Notes under the pieces: model-generated
What the model was told of the DNA's origin: nothing
Seen by the model: only the letters and a program-made list of their open reading frames with translations
Database searches by the model: none
Shown: positions 26,855 through 36,346 of the stretch, one piece after another
How the letters are laid out: every line of letters starts with the position of its first letter
How positions within the stretch are numbered: position 1 is the stretch's first letter
Assembly: GCA_965261945.1 (NCBI GenBank)
Contig: CBDHEF010000001.1
Location: 124,001 to 188,000 of the forward strand
Origin: VXOI01 sp965261945
GTDB lineage: Bacteria > Chloroflexota > Dehalococcoidia > Lucifugimonadales > UBA3495
Direction: 5' to 3'
Length of the DNA stretch: 64,000 nucleotides
Program-made: the position numbers and the translations under genes

Positions 26855-29509
26855 ATGGTCACCATTGCCTTCGAGCAGCACAAGCTCTCCAACGGAATGG
26901 ACGTCATCCTTCACGAAGACCACACCATCCCGCTGGTGGCGGTCAACGTGTGGTATCACGTCGGCTCCAAGAACGAGGAGATGGGCCGCACCGGGTTCGC
27001 CCACCTGTTCGAGCACGTGATGTTCGAGGGCACCAAGCACCACAATCGCAGCCACTTCGAGCCGTTGCAGAAGGCCGGGGCCAACCTCAACGGCTCCACC
27101 ACCACCGACCGCACCAACTACTGGGAAGACGTGCCGTCCAACTACCTGGAACTGGCCCTCTGGCTGGAGGCCGACCGCATGGGCTTCCTGCTGGACGGAC
27201 TGGACCAGCAGAAATTCGATGTGCAGCGCGACGTGGTGAAAAACGAGCGCCGCCAGTCCTACGAAAACCGCCCCTACGGCATGGCCCACCACCACCTGCA
27301 ACCGGCGCTGTTCCCGCTGCCCCATCCCTACCACTGGATGACCATCGGCTCCCAGGAAGACCTGGACGCCGCCAGCCTGGACGACGTGAAGGACTTCTTC
27401 CAGCGTTTCTATGGCCCGTCCAACGCCAGCCTCGCCATCGCCGGCGACTTCCAGGCGGAGCAGGCGCTGGAACTGGTGAACCGCTACTTCGGCGACCTGC
27501 TCCCCGGCGAAAGTGTGCCTCGCATCGGGCGCCAGGACTCGCTGCTGTCGGGCCGCGTCGACATCGAGATCCGGGACAAGGTGACCCTGCCGCGCCTCTA
27601 CATCGCCTGGCCTGCGCCCCCGGAGGGACATCCCGACGACGCGCCGCTGGAACTGTACCAGGCGGTGATGTCCGACGGTCTCAGTTCCCGGCTGCACCGC
27701 TCCCTGGTCTACGAAAAGCAGATTGCCCAGCACGCCGCCGTCCGTTACGGCCCATCGGAAATCGCCGGTCAGCTATTGGTGCAGGTGACCGCCGCCGAGG
27801 GCCACAGCCTGGACGAGGTGGAGGCGGCAGTCGAGGCCGAGCTGGAAAACATCCACCGCAATCCGCCCACCGACGAGGAGATTGCCCGCTCCAAGAACCG
27901 CATCGAGGCCACCCATTTTCGGCAGTTGGCCCGCATCGGCGGCTTCGGCGGGCGCGCCGACCAGCTCAACCACTTCAACGTGATTGAGTCCGACCCCGGT
28001 CTGATCAACACCAGCCTCGACCGTTGCCTGGCGGTGCAGCGCGAGGACATTCTGCGCGTGGCCGAGACCTATGTCGGCGGCAACAACGTGCGGCTCCGTG
28101 TGCTGCCAGAAACGCCGCTGTCCGCCGCCGCCACCACCGTTGACCGCAACATCATGCCCCCGCCCTCGAAGGAGCCGACCTTCATCCCGCCGATGCCCAC
28201 CCGCGACCGCCTGCCCAACGGCGTGGGCGTCACCGTTGTCGAGCAGCGCGGAATGCCCATCGTCGCCTTCGGCCTGCTGCTGGACGCCGGGGCATCCGGC
28301 GACCCGGCCAGCCTGCCCGGCCTGGCCGGAATGGTCGGCGATATGCTGCCGGAGGGCGCGGCGGGCAAGTCCAGCCAGCAGATAGCCAACGATTTCGAGT
28401 TCATCGGCGCCCGCCTGTCCGTGGACAGCCGCCGCGAGTATTCACTCGTATCCACGGAAACTCTGACCAAGCACTGGGGCAACGCCCTCGACATGATGGC
28501 CGAGGTGATTCTGTCCCCGGACTTCCCGCAACATGAGCTGGAGCGGGTGCGCCGCGAGCGCCTTACCGACCTGCGCCGCAGCAAGGACGACCCCAACGCC
28601 ACCGCTGAGCGGCTGATAGCCGGCCTGGTATATCCGGCGGGCAGCGGCTACGCCCATCCGGTCTCCGGCACCGAGGCTTCGGTGCCGGCCATTGCCCGCG
28701 ACGACCTGCTGGGTCAGTACCGCCGCGACTATGCTCCCGGCAACGCCCACCTGCTGGTTGTCGGCGATGTGGACCGGGGGGAGGTAATGCGCCGCGCCGC
28801 GGCAGTGTTCGGCGCGTGGAGCGGGCCATCGTCCGGGGACGCTGGCGGCGACAATTGGGAGGCGATAACGAAACCCACGACAATCTACCTGGTAGACCGG
28901 CCCGGCGCTCCTCAGTCGGTGATTCGCGCCGTGCATTCCCTGGTCCCGCGCCTCCATCCCGACTACTTCGGCCTGCTGCTGGGCAACTACTCCTTTGGCG
29001 GCCAGTTCTCGGCGCGGCTCAACCAGAACCTGCGGCAGGACAAGGGGTACAGCTACGGCTATATGTCATCAATCCAGTGGCATCGCCGCCCGTCGGCGCT
29101 GGTGGCCGGCGGCTCGGTACAGAGCAACGCCACCGGGAAATCGGTCTTCGAGACGCTCAAGGAGTTCAACGAAGTACACTCCGGCCGTCCCATAACTGCT
29201 GAGGAGCTGGCCAACGCCAAGGACGGCATCCTGCGCGCCTACCCCGCCAGCTTCGAGCGGCCAGCGTCGGTCTTGGGGCAACTGGCGTCAATGGAGCAGT
29301 TTGGTCTGCCCGATGACTACTTCCGCACCGTCCGGCCGACGCTGGATGCCGTCACCCTGGACGCCGTTCACCACGCCGTTCAAACCCACTTCCGCCCCGG
29401 CAACCTGCAAATCATGGTGGTGGGCGACCGCGCCTCCGTCGAGGGCCCGCTGGCCGAATTGGGCCTGCCGATGGTCCACCTTACGGAAGACGGGGAACCG
29501 GCAGCCTGA
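26855..29509 (+). CDS. M16-family zinc metallopeptidase, two-domain fused form
   Basis: 884 residues. The N-terminal half has the inverted zinc motif HLFEHVMFEGTKHH (H-x-x-E-H), with the further metal-binding Glu expected about 75 residues on, in DVVKNERRQSYENRPY. The second half (from about residue 440) repeats the fold without the zinc motif (ERLPNGVGVTVVEQRGMPIV region, then NQNLRQDKGYSYGYMSS, which fits the substrate-binding R/Y pair). Fused M16 proteins work as clamshells like pitrilysin. No signal peptide is visible, so cytoplasmic. It is followed by element A copy 3. Confidence 0.9.
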   Translation: MVTIAFEQHKLSNGMDVILHEDHTIPLVAVNVWYHVGSKNEEMGRTGFAHLFEHVMFEGTKHHNRSHFEPLQKAGANLNGSTTTDRTNYWEDVPSNYLELALWLEADRMGFLLDGLDQQKFDVQRDVVKNERRQSYENRPYGMAHHHLQPALFPLPHPYHWMTIGSQEDLDAASLDDVKDFFQRFYGPSNASLAIAGDFQAEQALELVNRYFGDLLPGESVPRIGRQDSLLSGRVDIEIRDKVTLPRLYIAWPAPPEGHPDDAPLELYQAVMSDGLSSRLHRSLVYEKQIAQHAAVRYGPSEIAGQLLVQVTAAEGHSLDEVEAAVEAELENIHRNPPTDEEIARSKNRIEATHFRQLARIGGFGGRADQLNHFNVIESDPGLINTSLDRCLAVQREDILRVAETYVGGNNVRLRVLPETPLSAAATTVDRNIMPPPSKEPTFIPPMPTRDRLPNGVGVTVVEQRGMPIVAFGLLLDAGASGDPASLPGLAGMVGDMLPEGAAGKSSQQIANDFEFIGARLSVDSRREYSLVSTETLTKHWGNALDMMAEVILSPDFPQHELERVRRERLTDLRRSKDDPNATAERLIAGLVYPAGSGYAHPVSGTEASVPAIARDDLLGQYRRDYAPGNAHLLVVGDVDRGEVMRRAAAVFGAWSGPSSGDAGGDNWEAITKPTTIYLVDRPGAPQSVIRAVHSLVPRLHPDYFGLLLGNYSFGGQFSARLNQNLRQDKGYSYGYMSSIQWHRRPSALVAGGSVQSNATGKSVFETLKEFNEVHSGRPITAEELANAKDGILRAYPASFERPASVLGQLASMEQFGLPDDYFRTVRPTLDAVTLDAVHHAVQTHFRPGNLQIMVVGDRASVEGPLAELGLPMVHLTEDGEPAA

Positions 29510-29533
29510 AGCCCTCTTCTACCCCGGGCATAC

Positions 29534-29741
29534 TAAACCAAATCCAAGGTGAAATGCGCATTTATGCCAGGTAGCGTTTCATTGCAGGTGGACTCGCCGG
29601 CGCACGGGCGGCCCACTGGTAGGGGCGGGTTTCAAACCCGCCCCTACGGTCGAGGCGCGAACCCTGACTGCGAATGGCTGTCCGCAACCTGACTGCGAAT
29701 GGCTGTCCACAAAATGTACATCCCACATTGGCTTTGGTTTA
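29534..29741. mobile_element. MITE-like element family A, copy 3
   Basis: TA at 29534-29535 and 29740-29741 with the same ends. It is 20-25 bp longer than copy 1 because the phrase CTGACTGCGAATGGCTGTCC is repeated near the 3' end. It lies 24 bases after the M16 stop codon. Confidence 0.85.
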
Positions 29742-29765
29742 GGGGTATACAAAGGGCAGACATAC

Positions 29766-29798
29766 AAAATTCCCTCTCCCACAGGGAGAGGGAATTTT
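29766..29798. terminator. Bidirectional hairpin between the M16 gene and rph
   Basis: Perfect 15-base arms AAAATTCCCTCTCCC / GGGAGAGGGAATTTT with an ACA loop. The A- and T-rich bases make it terminator-like on both strands, suiting the convergent genes. It is also a member of the CCCTCTCCC palindrome family. Confidence 0.65.
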
Positions 29799-29827
29799 AC
29801 CTGGGAGCGCGCAAGGTCCCCGTCCCG

Positions 29828-30559
29828 CTACACCCGGCGCAGCGCCTCCCGCTGGGCGCGGAAGACTGGCTCCAGCCCTCGCGCGGCCAGCGACAGCACC
29901 TGTTCAACCATCGGCCTGGGGAAAGGACGGGCCTCCGTTGCGCCTTGCAGTTCCACCAGCCCGCCGTTGGCGGTCATCACCACATTGAAATCCACGTCGG
30001 CCTCGTAGTCCTCGGCATAGCAGAGGTCCAGAAGCAGTTGCCCGCGCAGGATGCCCACGCTGACCGCCGCCACCGGGCGCTCCAGCGGAACGCGCCGGAT
30101 AACGCGCTGGCGCACCAGTAGCATCATGGCCTGGTGCAGGGCCACGTAGGCCCCGGTGATGGACGCCGTGCGAGTGCCGCCGTCGGCCTCGATAACGTCG
30201 CAGTCTATCTGCACCGTCCGCTCGCCCAGCGCCGCCATATCGGTTACCGCCCGCAGCGACCGCCCGATGAGCCGTTGAATTTCCTGGGAGCGCCCGCTGA
30301 CCCGTCCCGTATCGCGTTCTCGTGATGACCGGGTGTTGGTAGCCCGTGGCAGCATGGAATACTCTGCGGTCACCCAGCCGGCGCCCTGCCCCCGCAGGAA
30401 GGCAGGCACCCGCTCCTCCAGCGAGGCGGCGCACAGCACCCGCGTCCCGCCCATCTCGATCAGCGCCGACCCCTCCGCCGACCGCTGATACCCCACGGTG
30501 ATGCTAACCGGGCGCGGCGCATCCCACCGCCGCCCGTCAATCCGCTTGATGCTCGTCAA
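29828..30559 (-). CDS. rph: Ribonuclease PH
   Basis: 243 residues, usual length. Phosphorolytic 3'-5' exoribonuclease that trims tRNA 3' ends. Seen: KRIDGRRWDAPRPVSITVGY at the start, GAGWVTAEYSMLPRATNTRS with the phosphate-binding arginines, GRSQEIQRLIGRSLRAV, the metal-site DCDVIEADGGTRTASITGAY, and the NVVMTANGGLVELQGATEA segment. It is a self-contained gene between two terminators. Confidence 0.95.
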   Translation of the reverse strand: MTSIKRIDGRRWDAPRPVSITVGYQRSAEGSALIEMGGTRVLCAASLEERVPAFLRGQGAGWVTAEYSMLPRATNTRSSRERDTGRVSGRSQEIQRLIGRSLRAVTDMAALGERTVQIDCDVIEADGGTRTASITGAYVALHQAMMLLVRQRVIRRVPLERPVAAVSVGILRGQLLLDLCYAEDYEADVDFNVVMTANGGLVELQGATEARPFPRPMVEQVLSLAARGLEPVFRAQREALRRV

Positions 30560-30608
30560 TGATTACGCTCCTTAACGCTATGGTCCCGCCGAAACCATAA
30601 CCAGCGGC

Positions 30609-30637
30609 AAAGAAAAGGGCAACCGTTACGGCTGCCC
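30609..30637 (-). terminator. Intrinsic terminator after the third PaREP1-like gene
   Basis: On the minus strand GGGCAGCCG and CGGTTGCCC pair (one mismatch) around TAA, followed by TTTTCTTT. Situated about 40 bases past the stop of 30676-31092. Confidence 0.6.
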
Positions 30638-30675
30638 TGCCTGTGCCGATGCACTTATGGTTTGAGCCAGCCTGC

Positions 30676-31092
30676 TCACGAGTCCAGCGACTCCGAAATT
30701 GCTACCATACGTTCAACGAACTGCTCAACGGCCCTTTTGGCTCTGGCAAAATACTGCCCGTTGCCGCCTTCCAAGTCCATGTCGCGGTGATAAAAGTGGA
30801 CGTGAGCATTCGCGGCGGCTATAAACCCAGCGTCAAGTACAGCAGCGGTAAGTTCGTCCCCGGTGTCTCGCGACTCTGTAGCCAACCGCTCTACAGCTTC
30901 GTTCATTGCCGGATGGCTGCGGTGGCGCCATCCCCGCTGCTGGCAGACGGCGATGACGACGTGGGCGGCGGCGCCCCACATCTTTTCCGCGCCCTGTAAG
31001 TCGTCGCCCAACCGGAAAAAATCTTCGGCCTCCCGCAGGAATGTCTGTGCCGTTTCCCGGTGCTCGATTACTCCCATTGGCTGGGTCTGCAT
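30676..31092 (-). CDS. PaREP1/HEPN-like helical protein, third member
   Basis: 138 residues from ATG 31092, chosen for the GGAGAG just upstream; the ORF extends eleven codons further to 31125. The block FLREAEDFFRLGDDLQGAEK followed by MWGAAAHVVIAV is the clearest PaREP1-type motif in the window. Then come HPAMNEAVERLATES and a C-terminal helix FARAKRAVEQFVERMVAI. It is related to the 7907 and 8329 proteins in layout and key positions (L/D, AGEKLWG). No function known. The gene stands alone. Confidence 0.6.
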   Translation of the reverse strand: MQTQPMGVIEHRETAQTFLREAEDFFRLGDDLQGAEKMWGAAAHVVIAVCQQRGWRHRSHPAMNEAVERLATESRDTGDELTAAVLDAGFIAAANAHVHFYHRDMDLEGGNGQYFARAKRAVEQFVERMVAISESLDS

Positions 31093-31197
31093 CTGGTCTC
31101 TCCATTGTTGCGCTGCCGATAGCATAACTAACTACGAAGGGAAAGAAAACTATAATTGTTCCTCTGGTCGAACTACATGGCGCGAGCCATTTCCGTC

Positions 31198-33657
31198 CTA
31201 CCGCTCCGTGCGTACCCACAGCGACGCGCCATCGCTGACCACCTCCACATCGCCCTGCGAGTCTGTGCGGTACACGTTTTGCGCCCCCACCGCCGCTTCC
31301 AGCCGCTCCATTACTGCCGGCGCCGGGTGTCCGTATGGGTTGTCCTTTCCCGCCGATATGATTGCTATGGCAGGGTTCACCGCGTCCAGAAATCTCGGGG
31401 TGGTGGACGTGTTGCTGCCGTGGTGCGCTACTTTCAGGACAGTACTGTGCAGTTCAGACCCGCTTGGTAATAATCGCCCTTCGGCTTCCTCTTCGATGTC
31501 TGCGGTCAGTAGAAAACTGACATCACCGTAGGTCAGCCGCATGACTATCGAGTCGTTATTGAAATCCTCAAACAGCCGGTTTCGCGTCGGATGTAATATG
31601 TGAAGCTCCACGCCGTCGCCCAGCTCTATAACGTACCCGGCGCTCACTTCCACCGGCGTGATGTTGTGCTTTTGCAGACGCTGCTCCCACTGCGCCTGCA
31701 TCTCGTTGCCCGGCGGCTGCGGGCCGGACAGCACGGCGCCGACGTTGTAGCGGTCCAGCGCATTCAGCAGGCCGCGGCTGTGGTCGGAGTCCAGGTGCGT
31801 CATCACCACCAGGTCCAGGCTGCGGTCTCCGCCGGGGAGCGCGTCGGACAGCGCCTGCGACACCCGGTCGGCGTCCGGCCCGCCGTCTATCAGAGCCTGC
31901 TGCCCCGACGGTGTGGCAACCAGTATGCTGTCGCCCTGCCCGATGTCGAGGAAGTGGACGTGCAGGTATCCGTCGGGGCCGCCCGCTACTCGCGCCCACA
32001 GGAGGGAGGCGGCGATGCCCAGCGCGACGGCTGCCGTCAGGGAGAAGTAAGGGTTGGGCAGCCATCGGCTCCCCGCCCCACTTGAACCTGTGGGCCCGCC
32101 GCCCTGCATCCACGCCTGCAATCGCCCAGGAAGTCCGGCGATGGCCCGCCGCCACCGGCGCGTCCGGCGCCACCGGCCTGGTGCGGCGGCCAGCAGCGCC
32201 AGCCCCAGCCCGCCGTACCAGGCCAGTAGCAGCGGACGGCCCACCCAGTCCGCCTCCACCGTCCACGACGGGAAAGCCGATACCACGCCGGTAACCCAGG
32301 CCGCCGGGGCCGCCGCGACCCAGCCCAGCAGCACGCCCAGCGGAGCGAATACCAGCCCGCCAACCGCCGCCGCCAGTGTCGCTACGATCAGCGGGGCCAT
32401 CGCCGGCACAGTCAGCAGGGACACCGGGACGCCCAGGAGCGCGACCTGTCCGAAATTCGCCGCCGCCAGCGGCCACGTGGCGAAGCTCGCCGCGGCAGAG
32501 ACCACGGCGAGCGCCGCCGCCCAGCCTGCCGTCCGCCTGATCCATCCTGCCGACGAGGATCCCCGCCAATTGAGCCTTCCGCCAAACATCGCCAGGGCCA
32601 ACGCGATACCGCCCACGGCGGCAAAGCTCAACTGAAAGCTGACCTGCCGAATCAGCCCGGGTGATGCGGCGGTCATTACGGCGGCGGCCAGCGCCAAGGC
32701 CGGCAGCACGCCGGAGGGACGCCCCAGCCCCAGCGCCGCCAGGTACACCGTCCCCATCACCGCCGCCCGCAGCGCCGACGGCGAGGCTCCGGCAGTCAGC
32801 GCGTAGAGCCATATCGCCACTGCCGCCACTATCAGATACGTCGGACGCCGACGGCCCAGCAGCCAGACCCCCGCGCCCGCCGTCGCCGCCAACAGCACCC
32901 CCACATGCAGCCCGGAGATGGCCAGCAGGTGAGCCGCGCCGGCGCCGCGAAACTTGTCCACCAACTCGGGCGGCAGCGACCCCCTCTTGCCCAGCAGCAT
33001 CGCCGTTCCCACAGCCGACTCGGGGAAGGGCATGGCGCGTTCGATGCTGTCTGCCAGCCGCCGGCGAGCGGTATAGAGGGCGGCCCGCCACCGGGTCCCG
33101 CCTTCGCCCGTGACCTGCGCTTCCGGCGCGAACAGCGTCGCCGTGATTCCCTGTGCGGCCAGGTAAGCCGGATAGTCGAACCCGTCAATAGGCTGCGGTT
33201 CCTGCGGAGTTCCCCGCACGGTTACCGTGTCGCCGTACCGGAAGAACGGCGCCTCCCGCCGCGCCACCACGTCGTCTGGAGGGTGGGCGTAGACCAGCCA
33301 GCGCTCCCTCACGTCCCGGCTCTCGCCGTCCAGCAGAACCTGGGATACGTGAAGCTCGAACCGAACTCTCGTTGCCGTGCTTTCAGGGTCGTCGGCAATC
33401 TCGCCCACGGCAACAACTTCGCGTCCGGCCAGAGCATCGAGCGCGGAGTCCGCGGCATTCGAGGCCTCGGCCCGCGCCAACCCCAGCAGGAGGACCGCCG
33501 CCAGCAACGCCGGGAACGCGGGCAGGCGCGCCAGCCGCAGACCGGCGGCGGCCAGCCCGGCAGCGCCCGCCAGCAGCAACGCCGCCGCTGCCAGTCCCGA
33601 CGACAGCCCCAGCAGCGTCCCGGCCAGCCAGGCCGCCGACAGCAACCCCAGCCTCAA
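31198..33657 (-). CDS. comEC: ComEC/Rec2-type DNA internalisation membrane protein
   Basis: 819 residues. Forms the inner-membrane channel for single-stranded DNA in natural transformation. Seen: an N-terminal DUF4131-like domain with TM helices, the competence domain with LLAISGLHVGVLLAAT and many TM segments (about 230-500), and a C-terminal metallo-beta-lactamase-like domain (HFLDIGQGDSILVATPSGQQ, MTHLDSDHSRGL, KVAHHGSNTS) that is probably nuclease-like. The start is a TTG at 33657; no better in-frame start lies between it and the comEA stop 63 bases upstream. Forms an operon with comEA. Confidence 0.9.
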   Translation of the reverse strand: MRLGLLSAAWLAGTLLGLSSGLAAAALLLAGAAGLAAAGLRLARLPAFPALLAAVLLLGLARAEASNAADSALDALAGREVVAVGEIADDPESTATRVRFELHVSQVLLDGESRDVRERWLVYAHPPDDVVARREAPFFRYGDTVTVRGTPQEPQPIDGFDYPAYLAAQGITATLFAPEAQVTGEGGTRWRAALYTARRRLADSIERAMPFPESAVGTAMLLGKRGSLPPELVDKFRGAGAAHLLAISGLHVGVLLAATAGAGVWLLGRRRPTYLIVAAVAIWLYALTAGASPSALRAAVMGTVYLAALGLGRPSGVLPALALAAAVMTAASPGLIRQVSFQLSFAAVGGIALALAMFGGRLNWRGSSSAGWIRRTAGWAAALAVVSAAASFATWPLAAANFGQVALLGVPVSLLTVPAMAPLIVATLAAAVGGLVFAPLGVLLGWVAAAPAAWVTGVVSAFPSWTVEADWVGRPLLLAWYGGLGLALLAAAPGRWRRTRRWRRAIAGLPGRLQAWMQGGGPTGSSGAGSRWLPNPYFSLTAAVALGIAASLLWARVAGGPDGYLHVHFLDIGQGDSILVATPSGQQALIDGGPDADRVSQALSDALPGGDRSLDLVVMTHLDSDHSRGLLNALDRYNVGAVLSGPQPPGNEMQAQWEQRLQKHNITPVEVSAGYVIELGDGVELHILHPTRNRLFEDFNNDSIVMRLTYGDVSFLLTADIEEEAEGRLLPSGSELHSTVLKVAHHGSNTSTTPRFLDAVNPAIAIISAGKDNPYGHPAPAVMERLEAAVGAQNVYRTDSQGDVEVVSDGASLWVRTER

Positions 33658-33720
33658 CGCGGGAATCCCACGCGGGGCATCTTCGGTGGCTTGACCATCA
33701 GGGGGCGGGAGAGCAAAGTG

Positions 33721-34395
33721 TCAAGGCCCGCCTGATACCGTTACCAGGGAACGGATGGATTCCAGCGTCTTGGGGCCGATGCCGGGAACGTCCTGAACGT
33801 CGTCAACGGCGGCAAAGGGCCCGCTGACCTCGCGGTGAGCGACAATCTTGCCTGCCGTAATCGGGCCGATGCCGGGCAGGGATTCCAGTTCCTGGGCCGT
33901 GGCTGTGTTGAGGTCAATCAGTGAATTGGCGATGGAGCTGCTCTCTGGCCGGCCAACCACGGGCGACGTTGAGGAAGCTCCGGCGGGCGACGGCGGTGGG
34001 GTCTCGCCCACGAAGGGAACGTGATAATGGGCCTCGTCCTGCACCCGGAGGGCCAGGTTGATTCTCGACAGGTCGGCGCCGGGGTCAACGCCACCGGCGG
34101 CGGCGATGGCGTCCATCACCCGGTCGCCGTCGTTCATCGCATACACGCCGGGCGACATAACCGCGCCGCTGACCTGCACCCTGGTGTCTGGCGCTATGCC
34201 CTGCGCGGCAGGCTCGGCGGCCGCCGTGGGTTCCGGCGCTATTATGCGCACCTGCGCCGCGTCGCCGCCGCCTGTCAACAGCGCCACCGCGCCTGCCGCC
34301 AGCGCCACCGCCGCCAGCAGGGCCAGCGCCGCGCCGCCAACCCGGACCGCCTGTCCGCTCATCCACTGTCTCCGTAGACCTGTTGAGCCAGACAA
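33721..34395 (-). CDS. comEA: ComEA-type helix-hairpin-helix DNA-binding protein
   Basis: 224 residues. One N-terminal membrane anchor (VGGAALALLAAVALAAGAVA, residues 18-37), an SLBB-like domain (VQVSGAVMSPGVYAMNDGDR, then MDAIAAAGGVDPGAD), and a C-terminal pair of HhH motifs (IDLNTATAQELESLPGIGPI, VDDVQDVPGIGPKTLESI). It binds double-stranded DNA on the outer face of the membrane and passes it to ComEC, encoded next. Standard length and layout for the family. Confidence 0.92.
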   Translation of the reverse strand: MSGSTGLRRQWMSGQAVRVGGAALALLAAVALAAGAVALLTGGGDAAQVRIIAPEPTAAAEPAAQGIAPDTRVQVSGAVMSPGVYAMNDGDRVMDAIAAAGGVDPGADLSRINLALRVQDEAHYHVPFVGETPPPSPAGASSTSPVVGRPESSSIANSLIDLNTATAQELESLPGIGPITAGKIVAHREVSGPFAAVDDVQDVPGIGPKTLESIRSLVTVSGGP

Positions 34396-34569
34396 TAGTA
34401 TAGAGGATAATTAAATGATTGTGTTGACAGAAAAAGTGCAGGTCGAAATAGAAGAGAAATGAGATGCCTTTGCCGGCGAACGGTAGCGTTGCAATCCAGG
34501 TGGTTTGCCAGCCATGGCCCGGAAAGCGGGACCACTCGAAAGGGAGCGTTACCCTGGCGGATTCGCAGG

Positions 34570-34599
34570 TTGTCACGGATTTGCGGTTTCCAATATAAT
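34570..34599 (+). promoter_or_regulatory. Sigma-70 promoter of ilvE
   Basis: TTGTCA (34570-34575), 18-base spacer, perfect TATAAT (34594-34599); start site would be about 34606, giving a leader of about 26 bases with AAGGA before the ATG. Confidence 0.75.
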
Positions 34600-34631
34600 C
34601 AAGCCCTGATTTTGGCCCAAGGACTGAGAAA

Positions 34632-35600
34632 ATGACCAACAGCACGGCATCCGGCAACGGCGCGCCCAATCCCCAGTTCGCCTTTTTCCGGGGCGAAGTG
34701 GTGCCCCTGGAGGATGCCCGTGTGAGTGTGATGACTCATGCCCTCCACTACGGGACCGCCGTTTTCGAGGGCATCCGGGGCAACTGGAACGCAGAACATG
34801 AGACGACCTACATCTTCCGCCTGCGCGAGCATTACGAGCGCCTGCACTTGGGCTGCCGAATTCTCATGCTCGATATTCCCTACTCCGTGGACGACCTTTG
34901 CCGCATTACCGTCGAGTTGGTGCAGCGCAACGGTAACCGCTCCGACGTTTACATCCGCCCCCTGGCCTACAAGAGCGAGGAACTGGTTGCCAACCTCAAG
35001 CTGCACGAGATTGCCAGCGACTTCACTCTGATAGTCGTGCCCTTCGGCAACTACCTGAGCACCGAGAACCTGCGCTGCTGCACTTCGTCCTGGCGCCGTC
35101 TCGAAGACCAGATGACGCCCACGCAGATAAAGACCTCGGCCAATTACCTGAACAGCATCCTCGCCAAGACCGAGGCCGTCCTGGCCGGGTTCGACGAGGC
35201 GATACTGCTGAACCAGGACGGCCACGTCTCCGAAGGCTCCGGCGAGAACCTCTTTATGATGCGCAAGGGCAAGCTCATCACTCCGATCCTGGAAGACAAC
35301 CCGCTGCCCGGCATCACCCGCGACACGGTGATGGAACTGGCCCGGGAGGAGTTGGGCATCGAGGTCGTGGAGCGACGCATCGACCGCACCGAGCTGTACC
35401 TGGCCGACGAGGTGTTCCTCAGCGGCACCGCGGCGCACCTGACGCCGGTAATCTCGCTGGACAGCCGCCCCATAGCCGACGGCGAACCCGGCCCGGTCTC
35501 CACCGCCCTGAAGCGGATGTATTTCGACATCGTGTTCGGACGCAACCCCAAGTACCTGCACTGGTGCACCGCCGCCGTCCCCAACATGGTCGCGGCTTAA
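34632..35600 (+). CDS. ilvE: Branched-chain amino acid aminotransferase
   Basis: 322 residues. PLP fold-type IV transaminase for valine, leucine and isoleucine. Seen: VSVMTHALHYGTAVFEGIRG (residues 30-49), PTQIKTSANYLNSILAKTEA with the Schiff-base lysine, GHVSEGSGENLFMMRKG, PLPGITRDTVMELAREELG and the substrate-site EVFLSGTAAHLTPV. Length and motifs are standard. Leader and promoter are strong. Unlinked to other ilv genes here. Confidence 0.93.
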   Translation: MTNSTASGNGAPNPQFAFFRGEVVPLEDARVSVMTHALHYGTAVFEGIRGNWNAEHETTYIFRLREHYERLHLGCRILMLDIPYSVDDLCRITVELVQRNGNRSDVYIRPLAYKSEELVANLKLHEIASDFTLIVVPFGNYLSTENLRCCTSSWRRLEDQMTPTQIKTSANYLNSILAKTEAVLAGFDEAILLNQDGHVSEGSGENLFMMRKGKLITPILEDNPLPGITRDTVMELAREELGIEVVERRIDRTELYLADEVFLSGTAAHLTPVISLDSRPIADGEPGPVSTALKRMYFDIVFGRNPKYLHWCTAAVPNMVAA

Positions 35601-35628
35601 CGGCAAGTTCTCTGCTCTCTACCTTGTA

Positions 35629-35650
35629 GGGGCGCACTGCTGTGCGCCCC
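35629..35650. repeat. GGGGCGCAC-TGCT-GTGCGCCCC palindrome
   Basis: Nine-base perfect arms in the ilvE-plsY gap; a variant of the repeats at 18731, 55693 and 59284. Confidence 0.8.
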
Positions 35651-35692
35651 TGCCGCATAAATGCCTCACGCAGGAGACAGCAGCAGACGACC

Positions 35693-36289
35693 ATGGAAGC
35701 ATTGGTGGAAATTGCCCGCTGGCTGGGCTTGGGACTGCTGGCCTACGCCATCGGTGGGATTCCCACGGCGTACCTGTTCACCCGCTTTGTACTGGGGCAG
35801 GATATTCGCGGCATCGGCGACAACAACAGCGGGGCGGCCAACGTGTTCCGCGAGGTCGGCCCGCGGGCCGGTATGGTCTGCGGCGTAATCGACATCATCA
35901 AGGGCGGGATAGCCGTGATTGTGGCCCGCCTGATCGCCCACGACACCGGCATCGACATGCTGGCCGGAGTCTGCGCCATCGCCGGGCATAACTGGCCGGT
36001 ATACCTGCGCTTCAAGGGCGGGCGCGGCGCTGCCGTCGCCGTCGGGGTGCTGATCGCCATGCTGCCGCTGTTAGCCTTGCCCCTCGGGGCGCTGGCGCTG
36101 GTGGCCCTATACCACACCCGCAGGGCAATGGTAGCCTTGGCCATGTTCCTCATCGGGAATCCCGTGCTGTCCTGGTTCGCAGGCTATTCCATCGAAGTGG
36201 CCCTTTATGCCCTGATAGTTCCTATCATGGTGGGACTGAGCCACGTCTATTCCAAAAAAGTTCTGCCCCGGCTCCAAAAGGCTCCCTGA
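35693..36289 (+). CDS. plsY: Glycerol-3-phosphate acyltransferase PlsY
   Basis: 198 residues from ATG 35693; the in-frame ORF begins earlier (35642) inside a repeat. Acylates glycerol 3-phosphate using acyl-phosphate, the first step to phosphatidate. Several transmembrane helices; family motifs IGDNNSGAANVFREVG (variant of G-S-G-N-x-G-A-T-N), LRFKGGRGAAVAVGVLI and a late NPVLSWFAGYS are visible. The variant of motif 1 keeps the N-x-G-A-x-N core. The neighbours are unrelated. Confidence 0.9.
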   Translation: MEALVEIARWLGLGLLAYAIGGIPTAYLFTRFVLGQDIRGIGDNNSGAANVFREVGPRAGMVCGVIDIIKGGIAVIVARLIAHDTGIDMLAGVCAIAGHNWPVYLRFKGGRGAAVAVGVLIAMLPLLALPLGALALVALYHTRRAMVALAMFLIGNPVLSWFAGYSIEVALYALIVPIMVGLSHVYSKKVLPRLQKAP

Positions 36290-36346
36290 TTCCGCTGGAA
36301 GAAAGGCGGGAGGAAAACGCTTCCCAACCGGCAGAGAGGCGAGGTA

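Noticed and set aside
29579..29782. ORF across element A copy 3
   Set aside because: It translates the MITE-like repeat and flanking palindrome; similar out-of-frame text occurs in the other copies.
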